In this document: positions 17,557-25,178 of the stretch, piece by piece | Layout of the letters: every line of letters starts with the position of its first letter | Position numbering within the stretch: the stretch's first letter is position 1 | Source: Gluconacetobacter asukensis | GTDB lineage: Bacteria; Pseudomonadota; Alphaproteobacteria; Acetobacterales; Acetobacteraceae | DNA: 64,000 bases | Assembly (NCBI RefSeq): GCF_014174375.1 | Contig: NZ_JABEQE010000001.1 | Coordinates: 248,001-312,000, forward strand | Direction: 5' to 3' | Notes under the pieces: generated by a model | Seen by the model: the letters and a program-made list of their open reading frames with translations, nothing else | Told to the model about the DNA's origin: nothing | The model's database searches: none | Position numbers and translations under genes: made by a program

Positions 17557-18261
17557 CTAACCACTTCCGTCGCCAGACGAAATTGCGCCCGCGTCGCTTC
17601 CGCCCCGCATGGCGATAATTTCATGACGGATCGCCTCGCGCTCCACGGGCGAGGACTCGTCCGGCCAGCGGGCCGGCAGTCGCAACGCGGCCGCCAGCTG
17701 TTTCTTGTAGCGCCAGGAGGGAATTTCGACCCCGCCGAACCGCGCCAGATGCTCGGTGCCGAACTGCGTATCGAGCAGCGTGAAGCCACCACGCCGCAGC
17801 CGCGCGACCAGCGAGACCAGCGCCGCCTTCGACGAATCGCGGGCGCGGCTGAACATGCTCTCGCCAAAGAACGCCCCGCCGATCGCCACCCCGTAGAGCC
17901 CGCCCACCAGTTCCCCGTCGCACCAGCTTTCCACGCTGTGGGCATGGCCCAGCGCATGCAGGTCGCAGAACAGGCGGACGATCCGTTCGTTGATCCATGT
18001 CTCTTCCCGCCCCGGCGCGGGGGCGGCACAGGCGCGGATCGTCGCCTCGAAATCACGGTCCGACACGATCTCGAACCGGTCGGACAGCACGGTGCGCAGC
18101 AGGCGGCGGGGGGCGTGAAACCCGTCCAGCGGCAGGATTCCCCGCAATTCCGGATCGTACCATTCCAGGTGCTGCGACCGTGCATCGGGCGCCATGGGAA
18201 ACAGGCCGATCGAATAGGCCTGGATCATGATCTCGGGGGTGATGTCCATCCCGTTGCCCAT
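17557..18261 (-). CDS. aat: Leucyl/phenylalanyl-tRNA--protein transferase
   Basis: Aat attaches Leu or Phe from aminoacyl-tRNA to proteins with an N-terminal Arg or Lys, making N-degrons that ClpS passes to ClpAP. The protein has 234 residues from the ATG at 18261 (MGNGMDITPE); an ATG 12 bases later is also possible. Family motifs seen are YSIGLFPMA, WYDPELRGILPLD, TWINERIVRLFCDLHALGHAHSVE, GGLYGVAIGGAFFGESMFS and LLDTQFGTEHLARFG. clpS and clpA of the same pathway lie 37 kb away in this window. The reading direction is into the paired exported-protein genes, 46 bases downstream. Confidence 0.96.
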   Translation of the reverse strand: MGNGMDITPEIMIQAYSIGLFPMAPDARSQHLEWYDPELRGILPLDGFHAPRRLLRTVLSDRFEIVSDRDFEATIRACAAPAPGREETWINERIVRLFCDLHALGHAHSVESWCDGELVGGLYGVAIGGAFFGESMFSRARDSSKAALVSLVARLRRGGFTLLDTQFGTEHLARFGGVEIPSWRYKKQLAAALRLPARWPDESSPVEREAIRHEIIAMRGGSDAGAISSGDGSG

Positions 18262-18367
18262 CGCGCTCTCTTTCTCTTCATGCCGGGCGTCTGGACACAA
18301 ACCGGCAATAGGTCGAACCTGTTACGGAAGCCGGATGCGCGGCATCCATGGAAAAGAGGTCGATCCC

Positions 18368-19342
18368 ATGTCCCGGACACGCCCCCGCCTGATCGTTTCC
18401 CAGCGCCTGCTGGCCGCCGCCAACGTCCGCATCGCCCGGGATTATGACACGCTGCCGGCCCCGGACCACAAGCTGACGGAAGACGAACTGGTTGCCCAGG
18501 CCCGGGAATTTCGCCCCGATGCCGTGGTGGTGACCAGCAGCACACCGGTCTCCGCCGTCACCGTCGCCGCCCTGCCCGACAGCGTGCGCGTCATCGCCAC
18601 CATCAGCGTCGGCACCGATCATCTGGATATTCCGGCGATCCTCGGGCGTGGCATCGCCCTAACCAACACCCCCGACGTACTGACCGACTGCAACGCCGAC
18701 CTGGCGATGATGCTGATCCTGGCGGCATCGCGCCGGGCGAAGGAATATCTCTCACTGGTCGATTCGGGCTGGGGCCGGACGCTGGGCCTGGACGAAATGC
18801 TGGGCACGCGCGTCACCGGCAAGACGCTGGGCATCATCGGCATGGGGCGCATCGGCCGCGCCGTGGCCCGGCGGGCGCGCGGATTCGAGATGAAAATCCT
18901 CTATTCCAACCGCAGCCGCCTGGCGCCGGAACTGGAAGAAGGCGCCACCTATTTCGCCGACCCGCGCGACATGCTGCCCCAATGCGACGTGCTGAGCCTG
19001 CACATGCCGGGCAGCAAGGAGGGCAAGCCGGTCATGACCGCCGAATTGTTCGGCCTGCTGCCGCGCGGCGCTATCTTCGTCAACGCCGCACGCGGCAGCC
19101 TGGTGGATGAGGGCGCGCTGATCGCAGCCCTGAAGGACGGGCAGCTCGCGGGCGCGGGGCTGGATGTCTGCCGCAACGAGCCGAACCCCGACCCGCGCCT
19201 GCTTTCCCTGCCGAACCTGTTCCTGACGCCGCATGTGGGCAGCGCCACGGTGGAAACCCGCACCGACATGTGCATGCTGGCGCTGGACAATGTCGATGCC
19301 GTCCTGGCCGGCCGCCCGGCCCTGACGCCGGTGACGGGATAA
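18368..19342 (+). CDS. D-2-hydroxyacid dehydrogenase (glyoxylate/hydroxypyruvate reductase type)
   Basis: This is a 324-residue NAD(P)-dependent D-2-hydroxyacid dehydrogenase. The Rossmann motif GMGRIGRAVARRA is followed after a basic patch by YSNRSR, which suggests NADPH preference. Catalytic residues are in VNAARGSLVDE (Arg), CRNEPNPDPRL (Glu) and LTPHVGSAT (His). The domain order fits the GRHPR/GhrB branch that reduces glyoxylate, hydroxypyruvate or 2-ketogluconate; the exact substrate cannot be read from the sequence. The ATG at 18368 follows GAGGT. The gene is divergent from aat with 106 bases between starts. Confidence 0.9.
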   Translation: MSRTRPRLIVSQRLLAAANVRIARDYDTLPAPDHKLTEDELVAQAREFRPDAVVVTSSTPVSAVTVAALPDSVRVIATISVGTDHLDIPAILGRGIALTNTPDVLTDCNADLAMMLILAASRRAKEYLSLVDSGWGRTLGLDEMLGTRVTGKTLGIIGMGRIGRAVARRARGFEMKILYSNRSRLAPELEEGATYFADPRDMLPQCDVLSLHMPGSKEGKPVMTAELFGLLPRGAIFVNAARGSLVDEGALIAALKDGQLAGAGLDVCRNEPNPDPRLLSLPNLFLTPHVGSATVETRTDMCMLALDNVDAVLAGRPALTPVTG

Positions 19343-19347
19343 CGTTC

Positions 19348-19512
19348 ATGCAGGCCGGCCAGACCTTCTTCCTCTGCTGCCTGGCAGGCTGTGCCATGGC
19401 AGTCGCCCTGCTGCTGCTGATGCCGCATTACGCCGGCATGGCCCGCACCCTGATCGGCTTTTACCTTCTCGCCGCGATGGCAGCAGCAACCCGGATGGCT
19501 ATCAAAGCCTGA
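19348..19512 (+). CDS. Small predicted membrane protein
   Basis: This is a 54-residue frame starting 5 bases after the dehydrogenase stop. It is almost entirely hydrophobic, with two likely membrane helices (FFLCCLAGCAMAVALLLLM and TLIGFYLLAAMAAATRM). I recognise no family. It is probably cotranscribed with the dehydrogenase. Support is the hydrophobic pattern, tight spacing and that its stop codon falls in the left arm of a terminator-like element, as for real genes elsewhere in the window. Confidence 0.6.
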   Translation: MQAGQTFFLCCLAGCAMAVALLLLMPHYAGMARTLIGFYLLAAMAAATRMAIKA

Positions 19513-19631
19513 CCGTAAATGCGCGCCGGCGGCGGTGACCGGCGCCACACGGATAATCATCGGTCCCAGGAAGCCTGGCCGGAAACGCACGTCGGATCAC
19601 CGCCAGCGCGCATTTCCGGCCAGGCTGGCCG
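19505..19631 (+). repeat. Structured intergenic element, copy 2 (variant with two competing left arms)
   Basis: The right arm at about 19600-19630 (CGCCAGCGCGCATTTCCGG...) can pair with a far left arm at 19503-19533 (AAGCCTGACCGTAAATGCGC...) or with a near one at 19570-19587 (AAGCCTGGCCGGAAACGC). The core ACGTCGGATCACCGCC is present. It fills the gap between two convergent genes: the stop of the small membrane gene lies in the left arm, and the stop of the aroE-like gene begins one base after the right arm. Confidence 0.82.
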
Positions 19632-20483
19632 TCAGGCGGCCGGCAGGGCCAGGGCTTCGGCCGTGGCCGGACCATGGGCGAACAGCACCGCCTCGCGCAC
19701 CTGGGCCGGGGATGGCCGAATGCCGGTATAGAGCACGAACTGCTCGATAGCCTGCAACACGATCACCTCGGCACCGGAAATGACGGTCTTTCCGCGCGCG
19801 CGCGCCGCGCGCAGAAAGACCGTCTCCGGCGGCAGGGCCACCACGTCGAAGGCGATGGTGCAGGTATCGATCAGCGATTCGGGAAAGGCCAACGCCGCGC
19901 TGTCCGGCCCTTCCATGCCCAACGGCGTCACATTGATCAGCAGCGGCGCCCCCTGCTCCGGCAGGTCGGGGCGCCACTGATAGCCATATTCCTCGGCCAG
20001 GCGCCGGCCCGCCTCTTCATTGCGGGCCACGATCGTCCCGTCCTCGAAGCCGCTGTCGCGCAGGGCCGCCACCACCGCGCGGGCCATACCCCCGCTGCCG
20101 CGCAGCAGGAAGGGCGTCGCCGGGTCGATCCCCCGCTGGGCCAGCAAGGTCTGCGCCGCGATGTAATCGGTATTGTGTCCGACCAGCACGCCATCGTCAT
20201 TGACGATGGTATTGACGCTCTCGATCGCCTGGGCCGACGGTTCCAGGCGGTCGATCAGCGGAATGACGGCTTCCTTGAACGGCATGGAAATCGCGCAGCC
20301 CCGAATGCCGAGCGCGCGCACCCCGCCGATCGCCGCCGGCAGGTCGGTGGTGCTGAAGGATTTGTAGATATAATCGAGCTCCAGCAGCTCATAGAGGCGG
20401 TTATGCAGCCGCGAGCCGGCATTGCCGGGCCTGCCGGACAGCGACATGCACAATTTCGTGTCACGACCAATCGGCGGTTTCAT
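19632..20483 (-). CDS. Shikimate-dehydrogenase-like oxidoreductase (SdhL type)
   Basis: This is a 283-residue AroE-superfamily NAD(P)-dependent dehydrogenase. The N-terminal substrate loop reads KLCMSLSGRPGNAGSRLHN instead of the classic AroE pattern. From memory this matches the SdhL/HI0607 subgroup rather than the aromatic-pathway enzyme. The catalytic Lys (SMPFKEAV) and Asp (GHNTDYIA) are kept, as is the glycine-rich nucleotide loop (RGSGGMARAVVAAL). The ATG at 20483 follows AAGGAGAA. It lies 44 bases downstream of the LacI-type repressor on the same strand, so it may share the autoregulated promoter. The physiological substrate is unknown. Confidence 0.85.
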   Translation of the reverse strand: MKPPIGRDTKLCMSLSGRPGNAGSRLHNRLYELLELDYIYKSFSTTDLPAAIGGVRALGIRGCAISMPFKEAVIPLIDRLEPSAQAIESVNTIVNDDGVLVGHNTDYIAAQTLLAQRGIDPATPFLLRGSGGMARAVVAALRDSGFEDGTIVARNEEAGRRLAEEYGYQWRPDLPEQGAPLLINVTPLGMEGPDSAALAFPESLIDTCTIAFDVVALPPETVFLRAARARGKTVISGAEVIVLQAIEQFVLYTGIRPSPAQVREAVLFAHGPATAEALALPAA

Positions 20484-20527
20484 GTCCGTATTCTCCTTTC
20501 GTTTTTCTTCGTTTTTCCGGGCGGCGA

Positions 20528-21523
20528 TCAGGCCTCGGCGCCCCGTCCCCCCGATCCCCGGGCGATGAAACGCCCCGCCAGCACGACGCGGCGCGTGACG
20601 CAATCGGCGTGATCCAGCCGATCCATCAGCATCGTCACGGCCGTGCGCCCGATTTCCTCCACCGGCTGCTCGATCACGCTCAGCCCGCCGCCGACGAATT
20701 CCATCCAGGGTTCGTTGTCGAAACTCGTCAGGGCCAGGTCCCGGGGGATCTCCAGCCCCAGCGCGTCGGCGACCCGCAACACGCTTTGCAGCATGACGCT
20801 GTTGCTGACGACCAGCGCACTCGGCCGCCGCGACGCATCCTCCAGCAATGCCGTGATCGCCCGCTGGGCCTGTTCGCGTTCATGCGCCACCGGGACGACC
20901 TGCCCGGGGATGCCGCATTCCTCCATGGCACGCCCATATCCATCGCAGCGTTCGCGCCCGGTCACGGTATCGGTGCCGAACAGGCCGGCAATGCGACGAT
21001 GCCCCAGCCGGTGCAGATGCGCGACCAGCTTCGCCGCCATGGCCGCATTGTCGATGACGACGCTGTCGCACGAGGCGTTCGGCGCCGCACGGTCGATCAG
21101 GACAATCGGAAAATCGCTCTCCACATGCGCGATCCTGTCCGCCCCCTCGCGCGTCGGCGCCAGGATGACGCCGGTGACCCGCTCCTCCTGCATCAATTGC
21201 AGATACATCGCCTCTTTTGCCGCATCCTCGTCGGTATTGCAGAAGATGACGCGCAGCCCCCGGTCATAGGCGATGGCCTCGACCGTGCGGGACACGGCGG
21301 TAAAGAACGGGTTACGAATATCGGCGACGATCAGGCCGATGGTATTGGTGTGCCGCGAGCGCAGGCGCCGGGCCGCCAGATTGGGGCGGTACCCCGTCTC
21401 ATGCACCGCCGCCATCACCCGATCGCGCATGTCGGGATCGACGGGACGTCCCGCCAGAACACGCGATACCGTGGCGGGCGAGACCGCCGCCACCCGCGCG
21501 ACATCCTTGATTCCGACATTCAT
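20528..21523 (-). CDS. LacI-family transcriptional regulator of the fructose PTS operon
   Basis: This is a 331-residue repressor. The N-terminal helix-turn-helix and hinge (IKDVARVAAVSPATVSRVL, then TGYRPNLAARRLRS) lead into the periplasmic-binding-protein-like effector domain (TIGLIVADIRNPFFT, SFDNEPWMEF). The ATG at 21523 starts exactly at the DNA-binding domain. It is divergent from the PTS operon with 149 bases between starts, which contain two copies of the same pseudo-palindrome, one of them overlapping this gene's own ribosome-binding site. This predicts repression of both directions; fructose 1-phosphate as inducer is inference from the FruR family. Confidence 0.9.
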   Translation of the reverse strand: MNVGIKDVARVAAVSPATVSRVLAGRPVDPDMRDRVMAAVHETGYRPNLAARRLRSRHTNTIGLIVADIRNPFFTAVSRTVEAIAYDRGLRVIFCNTDEDAAKEAMYLQLMQEERVTGVILAPTREGADRIAHVESDFPIVLIDRAAPNASCDSVVIDNAAMAAKLVAHLHRLGHRRIAGLFGTDTVTGRERCDGYGRAMEECGIPGQVVPVAHEREQAQRAITALLEDASRRPSALVVSNSVMLQSVLRVADALGLEIPRDLALTSFDNEPWMEFVGGGLSVIEQPVEEIGRTAVTMLMDRLDHADCVTRRVVLAGRFIARGSGGRGAEA

Positions 21524-21524
21524 C

Positions 21525-21540
21525 GGGAAAACGTTCTCCC
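21525..21540. promoter_or_regulatory. Operator 1 for the LacI-type fructose regulator
   Basis: GGGAAAACGTTCTCCC is a pseudo-palindrome centred on AACGTT. It lies 2 bases upstream of the repressor start codon and covers its ribosome-binding site, so occupancy would block the repressor's own transcription. Confidence 0.75.
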
Positions 21541-21612
21541 TCCACGCGCAGCAGGAAACGGTATCCACGGGAAGTGATTATGCCATGGCACCGTTCGAAT
21601 ATCCTGTCTATT

Positions 21613-21618
21613 GACAAA
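21613..21618 (+). promoter_or_regulatory. Candidate -35 element of the PTS operon promoter
   Basis: A consensus TTGACA lies 9 bases before operator 2. A good -10 at standard spacing is not evident (the best T/A-rich hexamer, TACTAG, is too far), so this is tentative. Confidence 0.35.
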
Positions 21619-21626
21619 AACCACAG

Positions 21627-21642
21627 AGAACGTTTTCCCTAC
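21627..21642. promoter_or_regulatory. Operator 2 for the LacI-type fructose regulator
   Basis: AGAGAACGTTTTCCCT shares the 14-base GAGAACGTTTTCCC with the reverse complement of operator 1. It lies 31 bases before the PTS start codon and just downstream of TTGACA. The centres of the two operators are 102 bases apart. Confidence 0.75.
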
Positions 21643-21672
21643 TAGGAAAATAAAAACGGAGAGGCTTGTCGA

Positions 21673-24210
21673 ATGCCCCCCACCACCGTTATCGGCCCGG
21701 CGGTCGAAACCCTGATCCGGATTGATGCCCGCGCGGCGAACAAGGACGATGCCATTCGCCAGGCGGGGCAATTGCTGGTCGCGGCCGGCTGCGTGATCCC
21801 CGGCTACGAAGAAAGCATGATCCGGCGCGAGCAGGTGGCCAACACCTATCTCGGCTCCGGCGTCGCCATTCCGCACGGCACCGGCGAGGACAAGGGACTC
21901 GTGCGCCAGGACGGCATCGTGGTCCTGCAATTCATCGATGGAATCGAATGGAATCCCGGTCAGGTCGCCCATCTGGTCGTTGGAATCGCCGCCGGATCGG
22001 ACAGCCATATCGCGATCCTGCGGCGCCTGACACGCCTGATCCAGAACGAGGCCCGCCTGCAGGAACTGGTTGCCACGCGCGACCCGGATGTCATTTCCGC
22101 CGCCCTGCGGGACGAGGCCCCGGCCCCCGCTTCCTCCGGCGCCGCCGAGGATTATCCCGAGCGGATCGAATGGATTGTCGATTACCCGACGGGCCTTCAC
22201 GCGCGCCCCGCTTCCACATGGTCCGAAACCGCGAAGAGCGCCGGCACCCCGCTGCGCGTGCGGCATGGCGCGGAAGCCGCCGATCCGCGCAGCCTGGTCG
22301 CCCTGCTGCAACTGGGCCTGAAAGCCGGTGACACGATTGTGATCTCGGCCGGCGGCGCCAATGCCCGTGCGGCACTGGAACGGTTTCACAATGTCGTCAC
22401 CCGCCTGACGCCGCAGGAAAAGGCCGACGCCGCCCGCGCTGCCGAGAAAGCCGCCGCGGCGGCAAAAGCCGGCCCGCTGAAGGGCTGGACGCCGGTCAGC
22501 ACGCCGCGCCTCATGCCCGGTGTCGCCGCCAGTCCCGGCCTGGCCATCGGCAAGATCCATATCCTCGCCGCTGCCGAAACCGAAGTCCCGGACGAACCGG
22601 TGGATCTGGTGACCGGCGGCGCACTGCTCAATGGCGCCCTAGTGCGCACGCGCGCGCAGATGGAAGGACTGATCGACGATACGACCCGCCGTCTGGGTGC
22701 GGGGGATGCGGCAATCTTCATCGCGCAGGCCGGCCTGCTGGACGACACCGACCTGATCACGCTGACCTGCCAGATCATGGTCGAAGGCCATGGCGTCGCC
22801 TGGTCGTGGCACGAGGCCGTCGAGCAGATGGCGGCCAGGCTCTCGTCGCTCGGCAACCCGGTCCTGGCCGCGCGCGCGGCGGACCTGCGCGATATCGGGC
22901 GCCGCGTCCTGGCCCAGATCGACCCCGATCTGGGCACCGGCACGCTGGACGACCTGCCGGAAGAACCGTGCATCCTGGTCGCCTCGGACCTGTCGCCCTC
23001 CGATACCGCGACCCTGGACATCAGCCGCGTCGCCGGCATCGCGACCGCGCTGGGCGGCCCGACATCGCACAGCGCGATCCTGGCGCGCACGCTGGGCCTG
23101 CCTTCGGTCGTCGCGGGCGGCCCCGGGCTGCTGGCCCTGGCACCCGGCAGCATGGCGATCGTCGATGGCGATACGGGGCGCATCTGGCTGGACCCGACGG
23201 AGGCCGACCTGGAATCGGCCCGGGCCTGGCTCGCCGACCGCGCACGCCTGCGCGCGGCGGAAGAAGAAAAGCGCGCCAACCCCGCCGAGACGACGGACGG
23301 TCATCGCGTCGCCATCGGCGCCAACGTCAACCGCCCCGACCAAGTGGCGTTCTGCCTGTCGCAGGGGGCCGAGGGCGTCGGCCTGATGCGGACCGAGTTC
23401 CTGTTCCTCGAACGCGGCGAAACCCCCAGCGAGGACGAGCAATACGCGGTCTATCGCGACATGATCGAGGCCCTGGGCGACCGCCCGCTGATCGTGCGCA
23501 CGCTCGATATCGGCGGCGACAAGCAGGTCCCGCACCTGGACCTGCCCCATGAGGAAAACCCGTTCCTGGGCGTGCGCGGCGCGCGGCTGCTGCTGCGCCG
23601 GCCCGACCTGCTCGACCCGCAGCTGCGCGCGCTCTATCGGGCGGCGAAGGCGGGCGGGGAACTGCTGATCATGTTCCCCATGATCACCTCGGTCCCCGAA
23701 CTGGTGACGCTGCGGCAGCGGTGCGAGGCCATCCGTGCCGAGCTGGACGCGCCGACGGTCCCGATCGGCATCATGATCGAGGTCCCGGCGGCGGCGGTCC
23801 AGGCCCATATCCTGGCGGAACATGCCGATTTCTTCTCGGTCGGTACCAACGACCTCACGCAATATACGCTGGCCATCGACCGGCAGAATCCGGAACTGGC
23901 CAGCGAGGCCGACAGCCTGCACCCCGCCGTGCTGCGCCTGATCGCGCAGACGGTGGAGGGCGCGCGGCGCCATGGGCGCTGGGTCGGCGTCTGCGGCGGG
24001 CTGGCGGGCGATCCGTTCGGGGCCGCCCTGCTCACCGGGCTCGGTGTCGATGAACTGTCGATGACCCCGCGCGACATTCCCGCCGTCAAGGCGCGGATTC
24101 GCAATACCAGCCTGGCGGATCTGCGCGCCCTTGCCGCCCGCGCGCTCGAGGTCGGCACACCGGATGCGGTCCGCGCGCTGGACCGCGCGCCCGATGGAAA
24201 GGACGCGTGA
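21673..24210 (+). CDS. fruB: Fused PTS phosphoryl carrier EIIA(Fru)-HPr-enzyme I
   Basis: This 845-residue triple fusion carries out all soluble steps of the fructose PTS, from PEP to EIIB. Residues about 1-150 are EIIA with His68 in GSGVAIPHGT. Residues about 163-245 are HPr with His176 in GLHARPAS and a regulatory-serine-like site (RSLVALLQLGL). Residues about 280-845 are enzyme I with the phospho-His466 in GGPTSHSAILART, LMRTEFLFLER, and the catalytic-loop motif GVCGGLAGDP. A linker rich in Ala and Lys joins HPr to EI. It is the first gene of the operon, and its stop overlaps the fruK start by one base (TGATG). Confidence 0.96.
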   Translation: MPPTTVIGPAVETLIRIDARAANKDDAIRQAGQLLVAAGCVIPGYEESMIRREQVANTYLGSGVAIPHGTGEDKGLVRQDGIVVLQFIDGIEWNPGQVAHLVVGIAAGSDSHIAILRRLTRLIQNEARLQELVATRDPDVISAALRDEAPAPASSGAAEDYPERIEWIVDYPTGLHARPASTWSETAKSAGTPLRVRHGAEAADPRSLVALLQLGLKAGDTIVISAGGANARAALERFHNVVTRLTPQEKADAARAAEKAAAAAKAGPLKGWTPVSTPRLMPGVAASPGLAIGKIHILAAAETEVPDEPVDLVTGGALLNGALVRTRAQMEGLIDDTTRRLGAGDAAIFIAQAGLLDDTDLITLTCQIMVEGHGVAWSWHEAVEQMAARLSSLGNPVLAARAADLRDIGRRVLAQIDPDLGTGTLDDLPEEPCILVASDLSPSDTATLDISRVAGIATALGGPTSHSAILARTLGLPSVVAGGPGLLALAPGSMAIVDGDTGRIWLDPTEADLESARAWLADRARLRAAEEEKRANPAETTDGHRVAIGANVNRPDQVAFCLSQGAEGVGLMRTEFLFLERGETPSEDEQYAVYRDMIEALGDRPLIVRTLDIGGDKQVPHLDLPHEENPFLGVRGARLLLRRPDLLDPQLRALYRAAKAGGELLIMFPMITSVPELVTLRQRCEAIRAELDAPTVPIGIMIEVPAAAVQAHILAEHADFFSVGTNDLTQYTLAIDRQNPELASEADSLHPAVLRLIAQTVEGARRHGRWVGVCGGLAGDPFGAALLTGLGVDELSMTPRDIPAVKARIRNTSLADLRALAARALEVGTPDAVRALDRAPDGKDA

Positions 24211-25178
24211 TGCGTATTGCAACCGTCACCTTCAACCCCGCGATCGACCAGACCATCACGGTCGATCACCTGGTGCCCGGCGAAGTCCATCGCGCCCGCG
24301 CCGTGCGGCAGAATGCAGGCGGCAAGGGCGTGAACGTCGCCAGTTGCCTGGCCGACTGGGGCATCGACGTCACCGCGTTCGGGCTGCTGGGCCGCGAGAA
24401 TGCCGCGCTGTTCGAGGCCCTGTGCGCGCAGAAGAAGATCGCGGACCGCTTCCTGCGCATCCCGGGCGCCACCCGCGTCAACATGAAGATCGTCGATGAT
24501 CGCAACACCACCGACATCAACATGGACGGCGCCCCCGTCGATGCGGCCACCGCCGAACGGCAGGTCGGGATAGTCGAGGCATTTGCCGGCGACGACAGCC
24601 TGATCGTACTGTCCGGCAGCCTGCCGCCGGGATGCCCGCCCGACCTCTATGCCGGCCTGGTCGCCCGGCTGCGCGGCAAGGGCGCGCGCGTGCTGCTGGA
24701 CACCAGCGGCACGCCGCTGACGCTGGCGCTCCAGGGCGACACGCTCCCCAACATCATCAAGCCGAACCTGCGGGAACTCGCGGACTGGGCGGGCGAACCC
24801 GTCGAGACGACGGATGATGCCCTGCGCATCGGGGCGCGGCTGATCGCTCGGGGCGTCGAACTGGTCGTGGTGTCGATGGGCGCGGACGGCGCGCTGTTCC
24901 TCCAGGATACGGGGGCGATCACCGCGCGGCTGCGGGCCCGGACAGTCACCAGCACGGTCGGCGCGGGCGATGCCATGGTCGCGGGCCTAGTCGCCGCCCT
25001 GTCGGAAGAAGCGGCGCTGGAAGATATCGCGTGCCTGTCCACCGCCTTCGCGGTCGGCAAGCTCGGCCTGGCCGGACCGAATCTTCCGGGCCGCGACGCG
25101 ATCCTGGCCCTGATGAAGAACGTGACGATCGCGCCAGCCGGACATATCGAAGCCGGCAGCGCGGGAGAAACAGCATGA
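24210..25178 (+). CDS. fruK: 1-phosphofructokinase
   Basis: FruK phosphorylates fructose 1-phosphate, the product of the PTS, to fructose 1,6-bisphosphate. It is a PfkB-family enzyme of 322 residues. It has the N-terminal PfkB signature (NAGGKGVNVASCLADWG), the substrate loop (TRVNMKIVDDRNTTDINM) and the C-terminal signature with catalytic Asp (TVGAGDAMVAGL). The gene sits between the two PTS genes; its start overlaps fruB by one base and its end overlaps fruA by four (ATGA), so all three are translationally coupled. The ATG at 24210 is preferred to a GTG one codon earlier. Confidence 0.95.
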   Translation: MRIATVTFNPAIDQTITVDHLVPGEVHRARAVRQNAGGKGVNVASCLADWGIDVTAFGLLGRENAALFEALCAQKKIADRFLRIPGATRVNMKIVDDRNTTDINMDGAPVDAATAERQVGIVEAFAGDDSLIVLSGSLPPGCPPDLYAGLVARLRGKGARVLLDTSGTPLTLALQGDTLPNIIKPNLRELADWAGEPVETTDDALRIGARLIARGVELVVVSMGADGALFLQDTGAITARLRARTVTSTVGAGDAMVAGLVAALSEEAALEDIACLSTAFAVGKLGLAGPNLPGRDAILALMKNVTIAPAGHIEAGSAGETA

